Notes: generated by a model from the sequence alone, not told the origin. A stretch of DNA of 7,499 nucleotides from Firmicutes bacterium UBA1426 (GCA_002329675.1 DCUA01000208.1:1-7499), one strand, 5' to 3'. Numbered from the stretch's first letter, positions 1 through 7,488 are shown. Numbers and translations are program-made.

Positions 1-222
1 CCCCATAATATTACTAGTACGGTAGCAAGCATTATAACTTTGGAGAATAACGTGTTCTTCCTCGATGTCGGAGGCGTTATGAATTTTCTCAGGAAATACA
101 AAGACGCCTTCCTGTTCTAATTCATACAGAGTCTTATCGGCAATTCTATTTACAACATTCTGAACCGAAGCAAATTCATTCTTAGGCAATGTGCGATTGT
201 CTTTAACTCTGAACAGGTTCAT
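1..222 (-). CDS. mcrC: McrC-like subunit, N-terminal 74 codons (cut by window edge)
   Basis: Translating the minus strand from the ATG at 222-220 gives an open frame to the left edge of the window with no stop. It begins MNLFRVKDNRTLPK and ends with RTSNIMG. The gene directly follows an McrB-type GTPase and overlaps its last 20 bp, which is the usual mcrB-mcrC order. The TSNIMG segment resembles the N-terminal region of LlaJI/McrC-type proteins as I remember them, though only 74 residues can be judged. In McrBC systems McrC stimulates McrB GTP hydrolysis and carries the PD-(D/E)XK nuclease in its C-terminal part, which lies outside the window. The start is uncertain. A GGAGG sits 17 nt before the ATG, and an in-frame TTG two codons upstream (228-226) lies 11 nt from it. 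Overlap with mcrB suggests translational coupling. The identity rests mostly on context. Confidence 0.75.
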   Translation of the reverse strand, partial: MNLFRVKDNRTLPKNEFASVQNVVNRIADKTLYELEQEGVFVFPEKIHNASDIEEEHVILQSYNACYRTSNIMG

Positions 223-2299
223 TGTCAACTTCTTGGTTACCTCCGCTGTATCCATATGCTTGTGCAAAGCGGCTCATAATTGCAGCCTCATCATACATAC
301 CTCGGATGTACTCCTGCAACAAGGGGCACAAATAGTCTGTCCAGAGCTGGTCAAATGTAAGGTCTTTTAATTTCAGGAAGTAGGAACCGCCAATCTGATA
401 ATTCTCGTTCAATTCTTCTGTCTTGGCGATCTCTTGATTCAATGCCGTCATACGACGAATCGCTTCCGCCTCCAACTCATCATCTTCCAAGGACGCCAGC
501 ATTTCCAGACGTTCATCCGCCTTGATTTCGATAAAACGGAATCTGCGCCGCATTGCAAAGTCAAAACTGTCTACAGATTTGTCTATATCATTCATTGTAC
601 CTATGATATAGAGATTTTCAGGAATATAGAATTTACGATTGGGATCTGTATGTAGGTTGGAATACTGTGTAGACACTTCACCCGCCGGGCCTCGATATCC
701 GGGGTCAAGTGCAAAGAACAATTCACCAAAGATTTTGGAAATTTCTCCACGGTTGATTTCATCTATGATGAAAATATACTTTTTCAGTTTTTCCGGCGCA
801 ATCCCTTGCCGAGATTTAGGCGCAGACTTTTTATGGATTTTCTTGTAGAGCGCAAAGTCATAAGAGTAAGCTTGCGTTGCAAATTTTTTCCCGAAGAAAG
901 CTGTGACATCCCGTACTTTAGTAAACGACACATCAGATTCAAGCATCCGGCGAAGCTCATCGGTATTCAGGCGCAGTTTGTTTACAGTAGCATTGCCAGG
1001 GATCTCAATCTCGATGTGTTCTTCATCAGCACTTATGATAGTGAATTCGTTCTTTGTGACCGTTTCAAAAGTGTCCGCCCCAAATTTTACTGAGTCGAAA
1101 AAGTCCGCAATGCTCTCTTGTGCCATCAACTCTTTCTCGACCACATCTTGTGATTTTTTCGAGTTTTCGTAGTTCTTTCTGGCACGCTCTACGAATCTTT
1201 TGAAAATGCCGTCTTGCAGCTCAAAGCCCATGGACCCATCTGCATTGGTTTTAGGCCGAAGCCCTTCTACAAAATCCGAATAATCATAACTCGGGTGGAA
1301 TTGAACAAATTCCACCTGTTCCTTCTGTTCATCCGTCAGGAGAGAATAATCATCGAAATAACCATCGCTGATAATATCGGTTGCAATTTCCTTTGCAAGG
1401 TAGGTTTTGCCTGTTCCCGGCGCACCGCGGAAGATTATATTCTTAGATTCAATCAGCTTATCCGAATACGGATTGCGGTAACCATTAAAGATTCGGTTTC
1501 CCTCATGCTTCTGTTGTGAGGCGACCACGTTTTGCCCAGATTCTTTTTCTTCCTTATCCTGCTTCTCACGATATGTAAGAACAAAGCGGTTGCCCGGTTG
1601 ACCAAAGCGTTTGAGGCATTCCTGAACGAATTCGGTGGTGGAGAAAATGTTCCAACAGTATATAACAAAATTGCGGTCGCCATCGTAGCTGTATGTCATA
1701 TACTCTATAGATTTGCGATGCTTTCTAAATTCTTCTACGCTCGGAAAGATACCTCGAATCACTCCAGAGTCAGGGCTGTATTGACATACCGGAAAGTTCT
1801 CTTTTTCTTCAACGGACAATGCGCGGATTTGCTTCTCATAAACCTGAAAAGCCAAGCGGGGCATTGTTTGGTTGGAATTTCGGCGCTCCCCCTTATTGTA
1901 CTTTCGTTTGATGACCTGTCCGTTTTCATTCTGAAAGTACACATCAAGAGGAACATAGTTGTCACCCAGCCCCAAATTGTCCTTATCAAAGCACTCATCG
2001 CTGGAGGAGACCTGATCGGCCGTAATGGTCAGTTCATACTTTTCCTGATTACTGGTAACAGTAAATCCTTTGCTTTTTAAATAGTTCTTGACCTCTACCG
2101 CATTGTATTCCTCGGTTCCGATAGCTGCACCATTAGCCAGATGATTGGCAACCGCAATTACATATTGGGGAGGATACGCTTGGCCCCTTTCATCGACCAA
2201 AGAGTACCGCGCACTTTTGTACTTATCGGGAATACCGCTTTCATCGATGTAGTGGAGCGCATGCAAAATATCTTCCCGGCTCACTTTTGGAATAGCCAT
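203..2299 (-). CDS. mcrB: McrB-type AAA+ GTPase with ScoMcrA-like N-terminal domain
   Basis: This is the motor subunit of a McrBC-like, modification-dependent (Type IV) restriction system. It is expected to form nucleotide-driven rings and recruit the McrC nuclease encoded just downstream. Numbering is from the chosen 698-aa start MAIPKVS. Residues 2-82 resemble the ScoMcrA-type N-terminal head domain (YxLVDERGQAYPPQYVIAVA). Residues 88-250 form a second, unrecognised domain that may read the DNA target. The AAA+ core has Walker A GAPGTGKT (292-299), the McrB-typical FHPSYDYSDFVEGLRP (335-350), Walker B FIIDEINR (510-517), the McrB signature as MNDIDKS (569-575) and an arginine-rich RRRF (584-587). 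About 120 residues separate the FVERARK segment from Walker B, a larger spacing than in a minimal AAA+ core. A 13-codon upstream extension to 2338 is possible, but AGGAGG lies 7 nt before the ATG at 2299, so the shorter start is preferred. The stop overlaps mcrC. The ligand (methylated, hydroxymethylated or other DNA) cannot be read from the sequence. Confidence 0.9.
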   Translation of the reverse strand: MAIPKVSREDILHALHYIDESGIPDKYKSARYSLVDERGQAYPPQYVIAVANHLANGAAIGTEEYNAVEVKNYLKSKGFTVTSNQEKYELTITADQVSSSDECFDKDNLGLGDNYVPLDVYFQNENGQVIKRKYNKGERRNSNQTMPRLAFQVYEKQIRALSVEEKENFPVCQYSPDSGVIRGIFPSVEEFRKHRKSIEYMTYSYDGDRNFVIYCWNIFSTTEFVQECLKRFGQPGNRFVLTYREKQDKEEKESGQNVVASQQKHEGNRIFNGYRNPYSDKLIESKNIIFRGAPGTGKTYLAKEIATDIISDGYFDDYSLLTDEQKEQVEFVQFHPSYDYSDFVEGLRPKTNADGSMGFELQDGIFKRFVERARKNYENSKKSQDVVEKELMAQESIADFFDSVKFGADTFETVTKNEFTIISADEEHIEIEIPGNATVNKLRLNTDELRRMLESDVSFTKVRDVTAFFGKKFATQAYSYDFALYKKIHKKSAPKSRQGIAPEKLKKYIFIIDEINRGEISKIFGELFFALDPGYRGPAGEVSTQYSNLHTDPNRKFYIPENLYIIGTMNDIDKSVDSFDFAMRRRFRFIEIKADERLEMLASLEDDELEAEAIRRMTALNQEIAKTEELNENYQIGGSYFLKLKDLTFDQLWTDYLCPLLQEYIRGMYDEAAIMSRFAQAYGYSGGNQEVDNEPVQS

Positions 2300-2306
2300 G
2301 TTGTTT

Positions 2307-2312
2307 CCTCCT
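2307..2312 (-). promoter_or_regulatory. Strong ribosome binding site deciding the mcrB start
   Basis: The minus strand reads AGGAGG, a perfect Shine-Dalgarno core, 7 nt before the ATG at 2299-2297. It lies inside the frame of the longer possible start at 2338, which has no comparable site. It therefore argues for translation from MAIPKVS. Confidence 0.85.
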
Positions 2313-2354
2313 GTATAGTCATCATTCATGAAAAGCACTGAAGGATAATTAAAC

Positions 2355-3083
2355 CTACTCGAACTTTTGTGCAGCTAGGATATTGGAATAGCCTACAACC
2401 AACTTTTTCATATCCTTCATATAAAGTTCTGCGTGGTCAGCTAACGGTTTTGTATCAATAAAGACTCTCCATTCTTTTTGATATTGATACCGTTTGGTTT
2501 TCACAAATGCACTTTCCCAAGGCTGTTCACTCATAATTTTGTATATTTGTTGTGATGATACGGAACCACTCTCGACATACGCAACGTATCCTTGATAACC
2601 TCCAAATTCTACAGTTCCTAGTTGTCGTTCTATTTCTTGAATAGTTTTGGGCCCATCAAGTATGACGACATGAGTGTCATGACCTTCGTTTTCTTTTCTA
2701 TACTGCAAAATTGCCTGTTTCAAATTTAGAGGTGTTTCTTGATTGTAGTACAGTTTCCCATCGGAAATCGCAATATCATTTTCTTGTGCTGCAAAAAAGC
2801 AATAAACATATCCATTCGTCAGCCACTCAACATCTTTTAGAATAACATCAGGATTAGAGAAATCATTTTTCGAACTAACTACCAGCGTCACATGCATTGA
2901 TTTGTCTATAAGTTTTCCTTCTTTGTGATCTCCTTGAAAGCCTTCTTCCATATTTCGGAAAAACTCAAGCGTATTCATGTATACTTTCCCACTTGCAACA
3001 AATTGCTGCATATGACTTTTGTCCTTGAACAAACGAATCAGATATTTCGGCAAATGGTCACCCGCATGGCTCTTAATAATCAT
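2355..3083 (-). CDS. Uncharacterised protein between hsdR and mcrB
   Basis: I do not recognise a function for this 242-aa protein (245 aa if the GTG at 3092 is used). It looks like a soluble cytoplasmic protein, with no signal peptide or hydrophobic membrane segment. Conserved-looking features, numbered from the GTG, are LPKYLIRLF (14-22), a segment FFRNMEEGFQGDHKEGK (44-60) with an FRNxE...GDxxEG pattern, and YQYQKEWRVFID near the C-terminus (202-213). The N-terminal style (a short stretch that fixes where the residue chain starts, then a polar FR/E/GD cluster) and the late KEWR motif faintly recall DUF2971-like proteins, but this is a weak resemblance from memory. The ATG at 3083 has GGTGA five nt upstream, while the GTG at 3092 has no evident ribosome site. 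Its base composition is low (35% GC in the sampled line 2761-2820). It sits 47 bp after hsdR and 55 bp before mcrB in the same direction, so it is probably a defence accessory gene co-transcribed with both. Confidence 0.8.
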   Translation of the reverse strand: MIIKSHAGDHLPKYLIRLFKDKSHMQQFVASGKVYMNTLEFFRNMEEGFQGDHKEGKLIDKSMHVTLVVSSKNDFSNPDVILKDVEWLTNGYVYCFFAAQENDIAISDGKLYYNQETPLNLKQAILQYRKENEGHDTHVVILDGPKTIQEIERQLGTVEFGGYQGYVAYVESGSVSSQQIYKIMSEQPWESAFVKTKRYQYQKEWRVFIDTKPLADHAELYMKDMKKLVVGYSNILAAQKFE

Positions 3084-3130
3084 ATGATTCACCGTGTTTT
3101 CTATTTTTGGCTTACATACTTTCGTTTCAA

Positions 3131-6100
3131 TTACGGGTTATCCGTCCACATCTCACACTGGCTCATAACGGTCTTCACCGCATCCTCCATACCTTCCGGC
3201 GGATACTTATGTCTCTTCAGCAAATGTTTTACCAATCTGCGCATTCCAGCGCGGGCGCTTTCTTTCTTCTGCCAGTCAATGGTGCGGTTTTTGCGCAGCG
3301 TATCCGTCAGCTCTTTTGTGATAGCAATCAGCTCGTCATGCTCGTAAAAGTCCTTGATGGCCTGCGGTTTGGTTAAGGCATCATAGAAGGCGAGTTCTTC
3401 TTGGGTAAGCCCCAGTTTTTCGCCTTCTGCATTGGCTGCGGCAATATCTTTGGCCAACTTCAGGAGCTCTTCAATGACCTGTTCATTGGTCAGCATCCCG
3501 TTGAGATACCGATTCATGGAACTCTGGATGATTTCGGAGAACTTCTCCGACTTCACCACATTTGTACGCCGATAAATAGAAACCTGCTCCGCAATCAATT
3601 TTTTCAGCAACTCTACAGCCAGGTTCTTCTCTTTCATGCGGGAAATTTCATCCAAAAACTTGGGATCGAACAAAGAGAATTCTTTTCCCACATCAGAGAA
3701 CAGATTGATAACCCCTTCGCTCTTGATGCTGTGCTTCAGCAGCTCATTGATGCGCTGGTTGACTTCCGGCAGCGTGAACTTCTTGCCGGTTCCACCGCCC
3801 GTTGTAAGGCGAACAAGCATGGTACGCACCGCTTCAAAATAGGTAGCTTCCAAGCGGGTTTTCTCATCTACCATACTGCTGCACAGAGAAAGTGCCTGTT
3901 TGAGCAGCAGAGCCTCTTTGATGTAGACGTTCTGTGTTTTTTCCTTATCCGGCAGGTTATGCTCTGCTACCGATTTGCCCAGCAGGAAGTTGACGCCGCC
4001 GCTAATCACCCGTGCCTTTTCCAGGTCATTGCCAGTCATGAAGGCGGTGTAGTCAAAACCGTGGAACAGGTCGCGGCACACTTCCAGCTTTTCCAGGAAC
4101 TTGGGGTAAGCAGCCTTGCTCACATCCGGGTCACCGTAGTTCTTTTTATCCCGCACAGTATAGTCATTCATGGCTTGCTTGAGGGCAGCGGCAATTCCTA
4201 CATAGTCCACTACCAGACCGCCTTCCTTATCGCGGAAAACGCGGTTCACTCGGGCTATGGCCTGCATCAGGTTATGCCCAGCCATGGGCTTATACACATA
4301 CATGGTGGCCAGGGATGGCACATCAAACCCCGTCAACCACATATCCACCACGATGGCAATTTTCATGGGAGAATCATTGTCTTTGAACTTGCGGGCAAGT
4401 TCCTCCTTGTGGGACTTGTTGCCGATAATCTCTCGCCATTCTTCCGGGTCGTTGTTCCCCTGGGTCATCACTACGCCCACTTTCTCGGTCCAATCCGGGC
4501 GCAGCTGAAGAATGCGCTTATAGATTTTCATGGCAATGGGGCGAGAGTAAGCCACAATCATAGCTTTGCCGGTGAGCAGGTTGGCCCGGTAATTTTCGTA
4601 GTGGTCGAGGATATCATCCACCAGGGACGCAATGGTCTGGTCGGCCCCCAGGATGGCCTCCATCTGTCCCAGCTCTTTCTTGCTTTTTTCGATAACATAG
4701 GGGTCCGCATTCTGTGCCATCAAGTCATATTCTGCATCGATCAAGCGCAGGGTCTGTTCGTCCAGTTTCAGATGGATAACGCGGCTCTCGTAATAAACAG
4801 GGCGGGTAGCGCCATCCTCCACCGCCTGGGTCATATCGTAGATGTCGATGTAATCGCCGAACACTTCCCGGGTGCTGCGGTCTTGGGAGGAAATAGGGGT
4901 ACCGGTAAAGCCGATGTATGTAGCATTGGGCAGACTGTCACGGATGATGCGGGCCGTACCAATAGAGGTTCTGACCTCCAATTCACCTTTTTCATTCCGT
5001 TTGGTGACGACCTTTTCAGTAAGGCCGTACTGCCCGCGGTGGGCCTCATCCGCCATGACCACGATGTTCCGGCGTTCCGACAGCGGCTCACCGGTTTCCT
5101 CGAACTTCTGCATAGTGGTGAAGATGATACCGTTTGCCTGGCGGCCCGCCAGCAGTTCCTGCAGATTCTGGCGGCTTTCCGCCTGCTGGGGAGTCTGACG
5201 CAGAAAATCCTTGCACCGGGAGAACTGGCCATACAGCTGGTTGTCCAGGTCGTTGCGGTCGGTGATAACCACAATGGTGGGGCTCTCCAGCGCCTTTTGC
5301 AGATAATGGGCATAGAACACCATGGACAGAGACTTACCGCTGCCCTGGGTGTGCCAGAACACGCCGCCCTTGCCGTCAGTGACGGTGGCGTGTTTGGTGG
5401 ATTCGATGGCCTTTTTCACCGCGAAATACTGGTGATAGCCTGCCAGAATCTTAAAGGTGTTGGCACCGTCCACGTTGAAGCAGATAAAGTTCTGGAGAAT
5501 ATCCAGGAACCGCTGCTTCTCGAAAATTCCCTCAAAGAAGGTATCGAACTGGGCGGCCTGTGTGTTCTCGTAGCTGCCGTCCTTGGTTTTCCAGGCCATG
5601 AAGCGGTCCTCGCCTGAGGTGATGGTGCCTGCTTTGGAAGTGGTCATGTCGCTCATGACACAGACCTGATTGTAGATGAACAGGGACGGAATCTCATGCA
5701 TGTAATTCCGCAACTGACGATAAGCGGCGGAAGCATCGGTTTCCTCGCGGGAGGGAGATTTCAACTCCACGACCACCAGCGGCAGGCCGTTGACAAACAG
5801 GACAATGTCAGCCCGCTTTTCACTGTTTTCAATGACCGTCCACTGGTTGATGGCTGTGAGTTGGTTGTTTTCCGGATGCTGGTAGTCCACCAGATACACC
5901 AGGCCGGAGCGTTCCTCGCCCTTCACCAGATACTTCACCGGCACACCATTTTGCAGATAATCGGTAAAGACCATATTTTTCTGCAGCAGAGATCCAGACT
6001 CAAAGTTTTTGAGCTTGTACACTGCGTCGTCCAACGCCTCCCGGGGCATGGTGGGATTGACCTCCTGAAGAGCAGGCAGCAGTTCATCCTCATACAGCGG

Positions 6101-6208
6101 CGAGTGGTAGTCCCGCTCAATGTCTGGGCCGTAGACATAGGAATAGCCCAGGCTCTGGGTAAAGAGCTGTAATACGGCGTTTTCGTAGTTGGATTCGGTG
6201 AAGGGCAT
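3131..6208 (-). CDS. hsdR: Type I restriction enzyme, R (motor/nuclease) subunit
   Basis: HsdR joins HsdM2S to form the restriction complex, pumps DNA in an ATP-dependent way and cuts it far from the recognition site. The 1025-aa length is normal for the family. The N-terminal nuclease shows D134 in RADIVLFVNG, E148-L-K150 in VVVELKSP and a RecB-like QLRNY (165-169). The SF2 motor shows TQGSGKS (287-293, Walker A), DEAH (387-390), GFTGTP (433-438), TGFDVPS (626-632, motif V) and QAIARVNR (649-656, motif VI). The C-terminal helical region (about 700-1025) includes LTQEELAFYDAL (934-945), typical of the HsdR C-terminal domain. All expected catalytic residues are present, so the protein looks intact. 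Translation starts at an ATG with a 10-nt match to the anti-Shine-Dalgarno sequence. The N-terminal half is richer in GC (55% in line 5221-5280) than the C-terminal part (43% in line 3541-3600). No hsdM lies in the window. Confidence 0.97.
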   Translation of the reverse strand: MPFTESNYENAVLQLFTQSLGYSYVYGPDIERDYHSPLYEDELLPALQEVNPTMPREALDDAVYKLKNFESGSLLQKNMVFTDYLQNGVPVKYLVKGEERSGLVYLVDYQHPENNQLTAINQWTVIENSEKRADIVLFVNGLPLVVVELKSPSREETDASAAYRQLRNYMHEIPSLFIYNQVCVMSDMTTSKAGTITSGEDRFMAWKTKDGSYENTQAAQFDTFFEGIFEKQRFLDILQNFICFNVDGANTFKILAGYHQYFAVKKAIESTKHATVTDGKGGVFWHTQGSGKSLSMVFYAHYLQKALESPTIVVITDRNDLDNQLYGQFSRCKDFLRQTPQQAESRQNLQELLAGRQANGIIFTTMQKFEETGEPLSERRNIVVMADEAHRGQYGLTEKVVTKRNEKGELEVRTSIGTARIIRDSLPNATYIGFTGTPISSQDRSTREVFGDYIDIYDMTQAVEDGATRPVYYESRVIHLKLDEQTLRLIDAEYDLMAQNADPYVIEKSKKELGQMEAILGADQTIASLVDDILDHYENYRANLLTGKAMIVAYSRPIAMKIYKRILQLRPDWTEKVGVVMTQGNNDPEEWREIIGNKSHKEELARKFKDNDSPMKIAIVVDMWLTGFDVPSLATMYVYKPMAGHNLMQAIARVNRVFRDKEGGLVVDYVGIAAALKQAMNDYTVRDKKNYGDPDVSKAAYPKFLEKLEVCRDLFHGFDYTAFMTGNDLEKARVISGGVNFLLGKSVAEHNLPDKEKTQNVYIKEALLLKQALSLCSSMVDEKTRLEATYFEAVRTMLVRLTTGGGTGKKFTLPEVNQRINELLKHSIKSEGVINLFSDVGKEFSLFDPKFLDEISRMKEKNLAVELLKKLIAEQVSIYRRTNVVKSEKFSEIIQSSMNRYLNGMLTNEQVIEELLKLAKDIAAANAEGEKLGLTQEELAFYDALTKPQAIKDFYEHDELIAITKELTDTLRKNRTIDWQKKESARAGMRRLVKHLLKRHKYPPEGMEDAVKTVMSQCEMWTDNP

Positions 6209-6211
6209 GGT

Positions 6212-6221
6212 GGATCACCTC
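6212..6221 (-). promoter_or_regulatory. hsdR ribosome binding site containing the upstream stop codon
   Basis: The minus strand reads GAGGTGATCC, ten bases complementary to the 3' end of 16S rRNA. Its AGGTG core is 7 nt before the hsdR ATG at 6208. The TGA inside it (6217-6215) is the stop codon of the upstream 185-aa gene. Ribosomes finishing that gene would end on the hsdR initiation site, so the two products are likely translationally coupled. Confidence 0.85.
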
Positions 6222-6772
6222 TTATAAATGGGTAAAAATTGTTTATACCATCTATCTAATGCATTATCTTTACGAGAATTTTTCGAAAGATCATGGTTAT
6301 CTGACTCAATCCTATACCTGCAAAGCTCTTTGATTCCTTCGTGTGTATACCAAACAAGACTACAAGTAGTCGCTGCGATATAGATATGTACTCCCCATCT
6401 ATACAGATAGGCTACTTCTTGAGTAAAACCTTTGAGTTTTACAGTATCATTATAAAAATCCTTTGGTCGTGTATCTCTAGGTGTTTTTACTTCTGCAATT
6501 AGGACGTTATCTTCGTTGCTTCCTCGTTTGTGTACTATAATGTCGGGATAATTAAAGCGTTTATTGCTTAAAGATTTAGGCTTTTCGCCATTCTTATTAT
6601 ATTCGCAGTCAACATCAAGCCCGTACGCAGCTAAGCTGTTAGCAAGATAAAGTCCAAGTCTAAAAACAATGGAACGTTCACAGCACTTATTATTTATCAA
6701 CAGATAATCATTGCGATACAATTCAAAAATTGCTTCTTTTAGTTTTTCCTTAATATCAAATTGATCTGGCAT
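6215..6772 (-). CDS. Stand-alone PD-(D/E)XK nuclease-like protein, first gene of the operon
   Basis: This 185-aa protein has the arrangement of a PD-(D/E)XK nuclease core. E32 lies in CCERSIVFRLGLYL, P76-D77 in NYPDIIVHKRG, and E94-V-K96 in LIAEVKTPRD. A helix follows with KLKGFTQEVAYLYRWGVHIYIAA, which resembles the segment after the active site in restriction-type nuclease folds. The order E, then PD, then ExK is what the fold requires. No DNA-binding or helicase domain is attached, so it is a bare catalytic-type core that could be a nuclease or a non-cutting relative. The ATG at 6772 is the only reasonable start: an in-frame stop lies a few codons upstream and AAGGTGA sits at 6783-6789, 10 nt away. 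The stop overlaps the hsdR ribosome site. The gene is AT-rich (28% GC in line 6241-6300). The exact reaction and partner are unknown. Confidence 0.85.
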   Translation of the reverse strand: MPDQFDIKEKLKEAIFELYRNDYLLINNKCCERSIVFRLGLYLANSLAAYGLDVDCEYNKNGEKPKSLSNKRFNYPDIIVHKRGSNEDNVLIAEVKTPRDTRPKDFYNDTVKLKGFTQEVAYLYRWGVHIYIAATTCSLVWYTHEGIKELCRYRIESDNHDLSKNSRKDNALDRWYKQFLPIYKR

Positions 6773-6782
6773 TTGCTTGTCT

Positions 6783-6789
6783 TCACCTT
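6783..6789 (-). promoter_or_regulatory. Ribosome binding site of the 185-aa gene
   Basis: The minus strand reads AAGGTGA, 10 nt before the ATG at 6772. It lies just outside the region where recognisable HsdS coding begins on the other strand (about 6802). The operon's leader is therefore squeezed against the hsdS cassette. Confidence 0.6.
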
Positions 6790-6801
6790 ACATCTGATAA
6801 A

Positions 6802-7488
6802 AACGATAATTTACAGCAGCAAGCGCAAGCTATTTATCATTCGCTCTTTGTGTCCTTCGATGGCATATCCGCAAATCAGCTTTATGAGACGGAACTTGGG
6901 TTAATCCCTGCGGGCTGGACGGTCAAGCCGTTATCTGAGGTAACGACATCTATACGGACGAAGGTGAAAGAAAACGATTATAAAGTATTATCTGCAATAA
7001 ATACTGGACAGTTGCAGCTATCCGAAGAATACTTTAATAAACAGGTCTTTAGCAAAAACATCAGCAACTATATTGTAGTCGAACCATACGATTTTGCGTA
7101 CAACCCTGCGAGAATAAACATTGGTTCTATCGGAATGAATAACTTTGGCTTCACTGGTTGTGTAAGTCCTGTTTATGTTGTTGTGCGCACTGAACCAAAC
7201 TATCACTATTTTCTTGATTTCTTCGTCAAAACCAAACGATTTTCAGAGGAAGTCAAAACCAGATCATCGGGATCGGTACGCCAATCTTTAAGCTATGCAG
7301 ATTTTGGACAAATTAAAATCGCTTATCCGCCGGCAGAAGTAGTTGAACAGTTTAATTGCGAGTATATGGCGCGTCTTAAAATAATAGAGCACTTGAAAGC
7401 AGAAAATGAGAAACTGGCTTCCCTCAGAGATTCGCTGCTCCCAAAACTCATGTCCGGCGAGATCGATGTCTCTGACATCCAGCTCTAA
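6802..7488 (+). pseudogene. hsdS: Silent hsdS half-cassette (second target-recognition domain and C-terminal helix)
   Basis: This is the 3' half of a Type I specificity subunit gene, about 228 codons against roughly 400 for a whole HsdS. The frame is open from 6754. Recognisable homology starts near 6802 with NDNLQQQAQAIYHSLFVSF, the central conserved helix. ETELGLIPAGW then opens the target-recognition domain. The C-terminal helix ends as LASLRDSLLPKLMSGEIDVS, with stop TAA at 7486-7488. The first target-recognition domain and proximal N-terminal region are absent. The first usable start in frame is the GTG at 6850, in the middle of the conserved helix and without a ribosome binding site, so the fragment is probably not translated where it stands. 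There is no internal stop or frameshift, which fits a preserved donor cassette better than a decaying pseudogene. Its 3' end points rightwards, as needed for inversion with a convergent full hsdS beyond the window. Confidence 0.85.

Noticed and set aside
2300..2338. The longer mcrB start that adds MLFMNDDYTGGNN.
   Set aside because: A perfect AGGAGG lies within this extension, 7 nt before the ATG at 2299, and the extension itself shows no domain-like sequence.
3084..3130. A possible terminator between hsdR and the following gene.
   Set aside because: The gap is T-rich on the plus strand (A-rich in the transcript) but I found no convincing hairpin followed by a U-tract in the minus-strand direction.
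4831..5313. A 160-codon minus-strand frame inside hsdR.
   Set aside because: It is out of frame with hsdR across the helicase motifs, is rich in Arg, Ser and Trp, and shows no domain. The hsdR frame is continuous here, so there is no frameshift to explain it.
3401..5617. A 738-codon open frame on the plus strand opposite hsdR.
   Set aside because: It lies entirely within hsdR on the opposite strand. The protein is low-complexity in character, rich in His, Gln, Leu and Val, and has no recognisable motif. hsdR carries every family motif, so this is a shadow frame.
6793..6830. A possible minus-strand promoter (TTGCTG, 17-bp spacer, TATCAG) upstream of the 185-aa gene.
   Set aside because: It matches the consensus at only 3 of 6 and 4 of 6 bases, and its -10 box would leave a very short leader before the ribosome site. 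It is too weak to list as a feature.
6850..7488. An independently translated 212-aa HsdS-like protein from the GTG at 6850.
   Set aside because: HsdS homology clearly continues upstream of that GTG, and no ribosome binding site precedes it. Natural half-size HsdS proteins exist, so this is not impossible, only less likely than a silent cassette.
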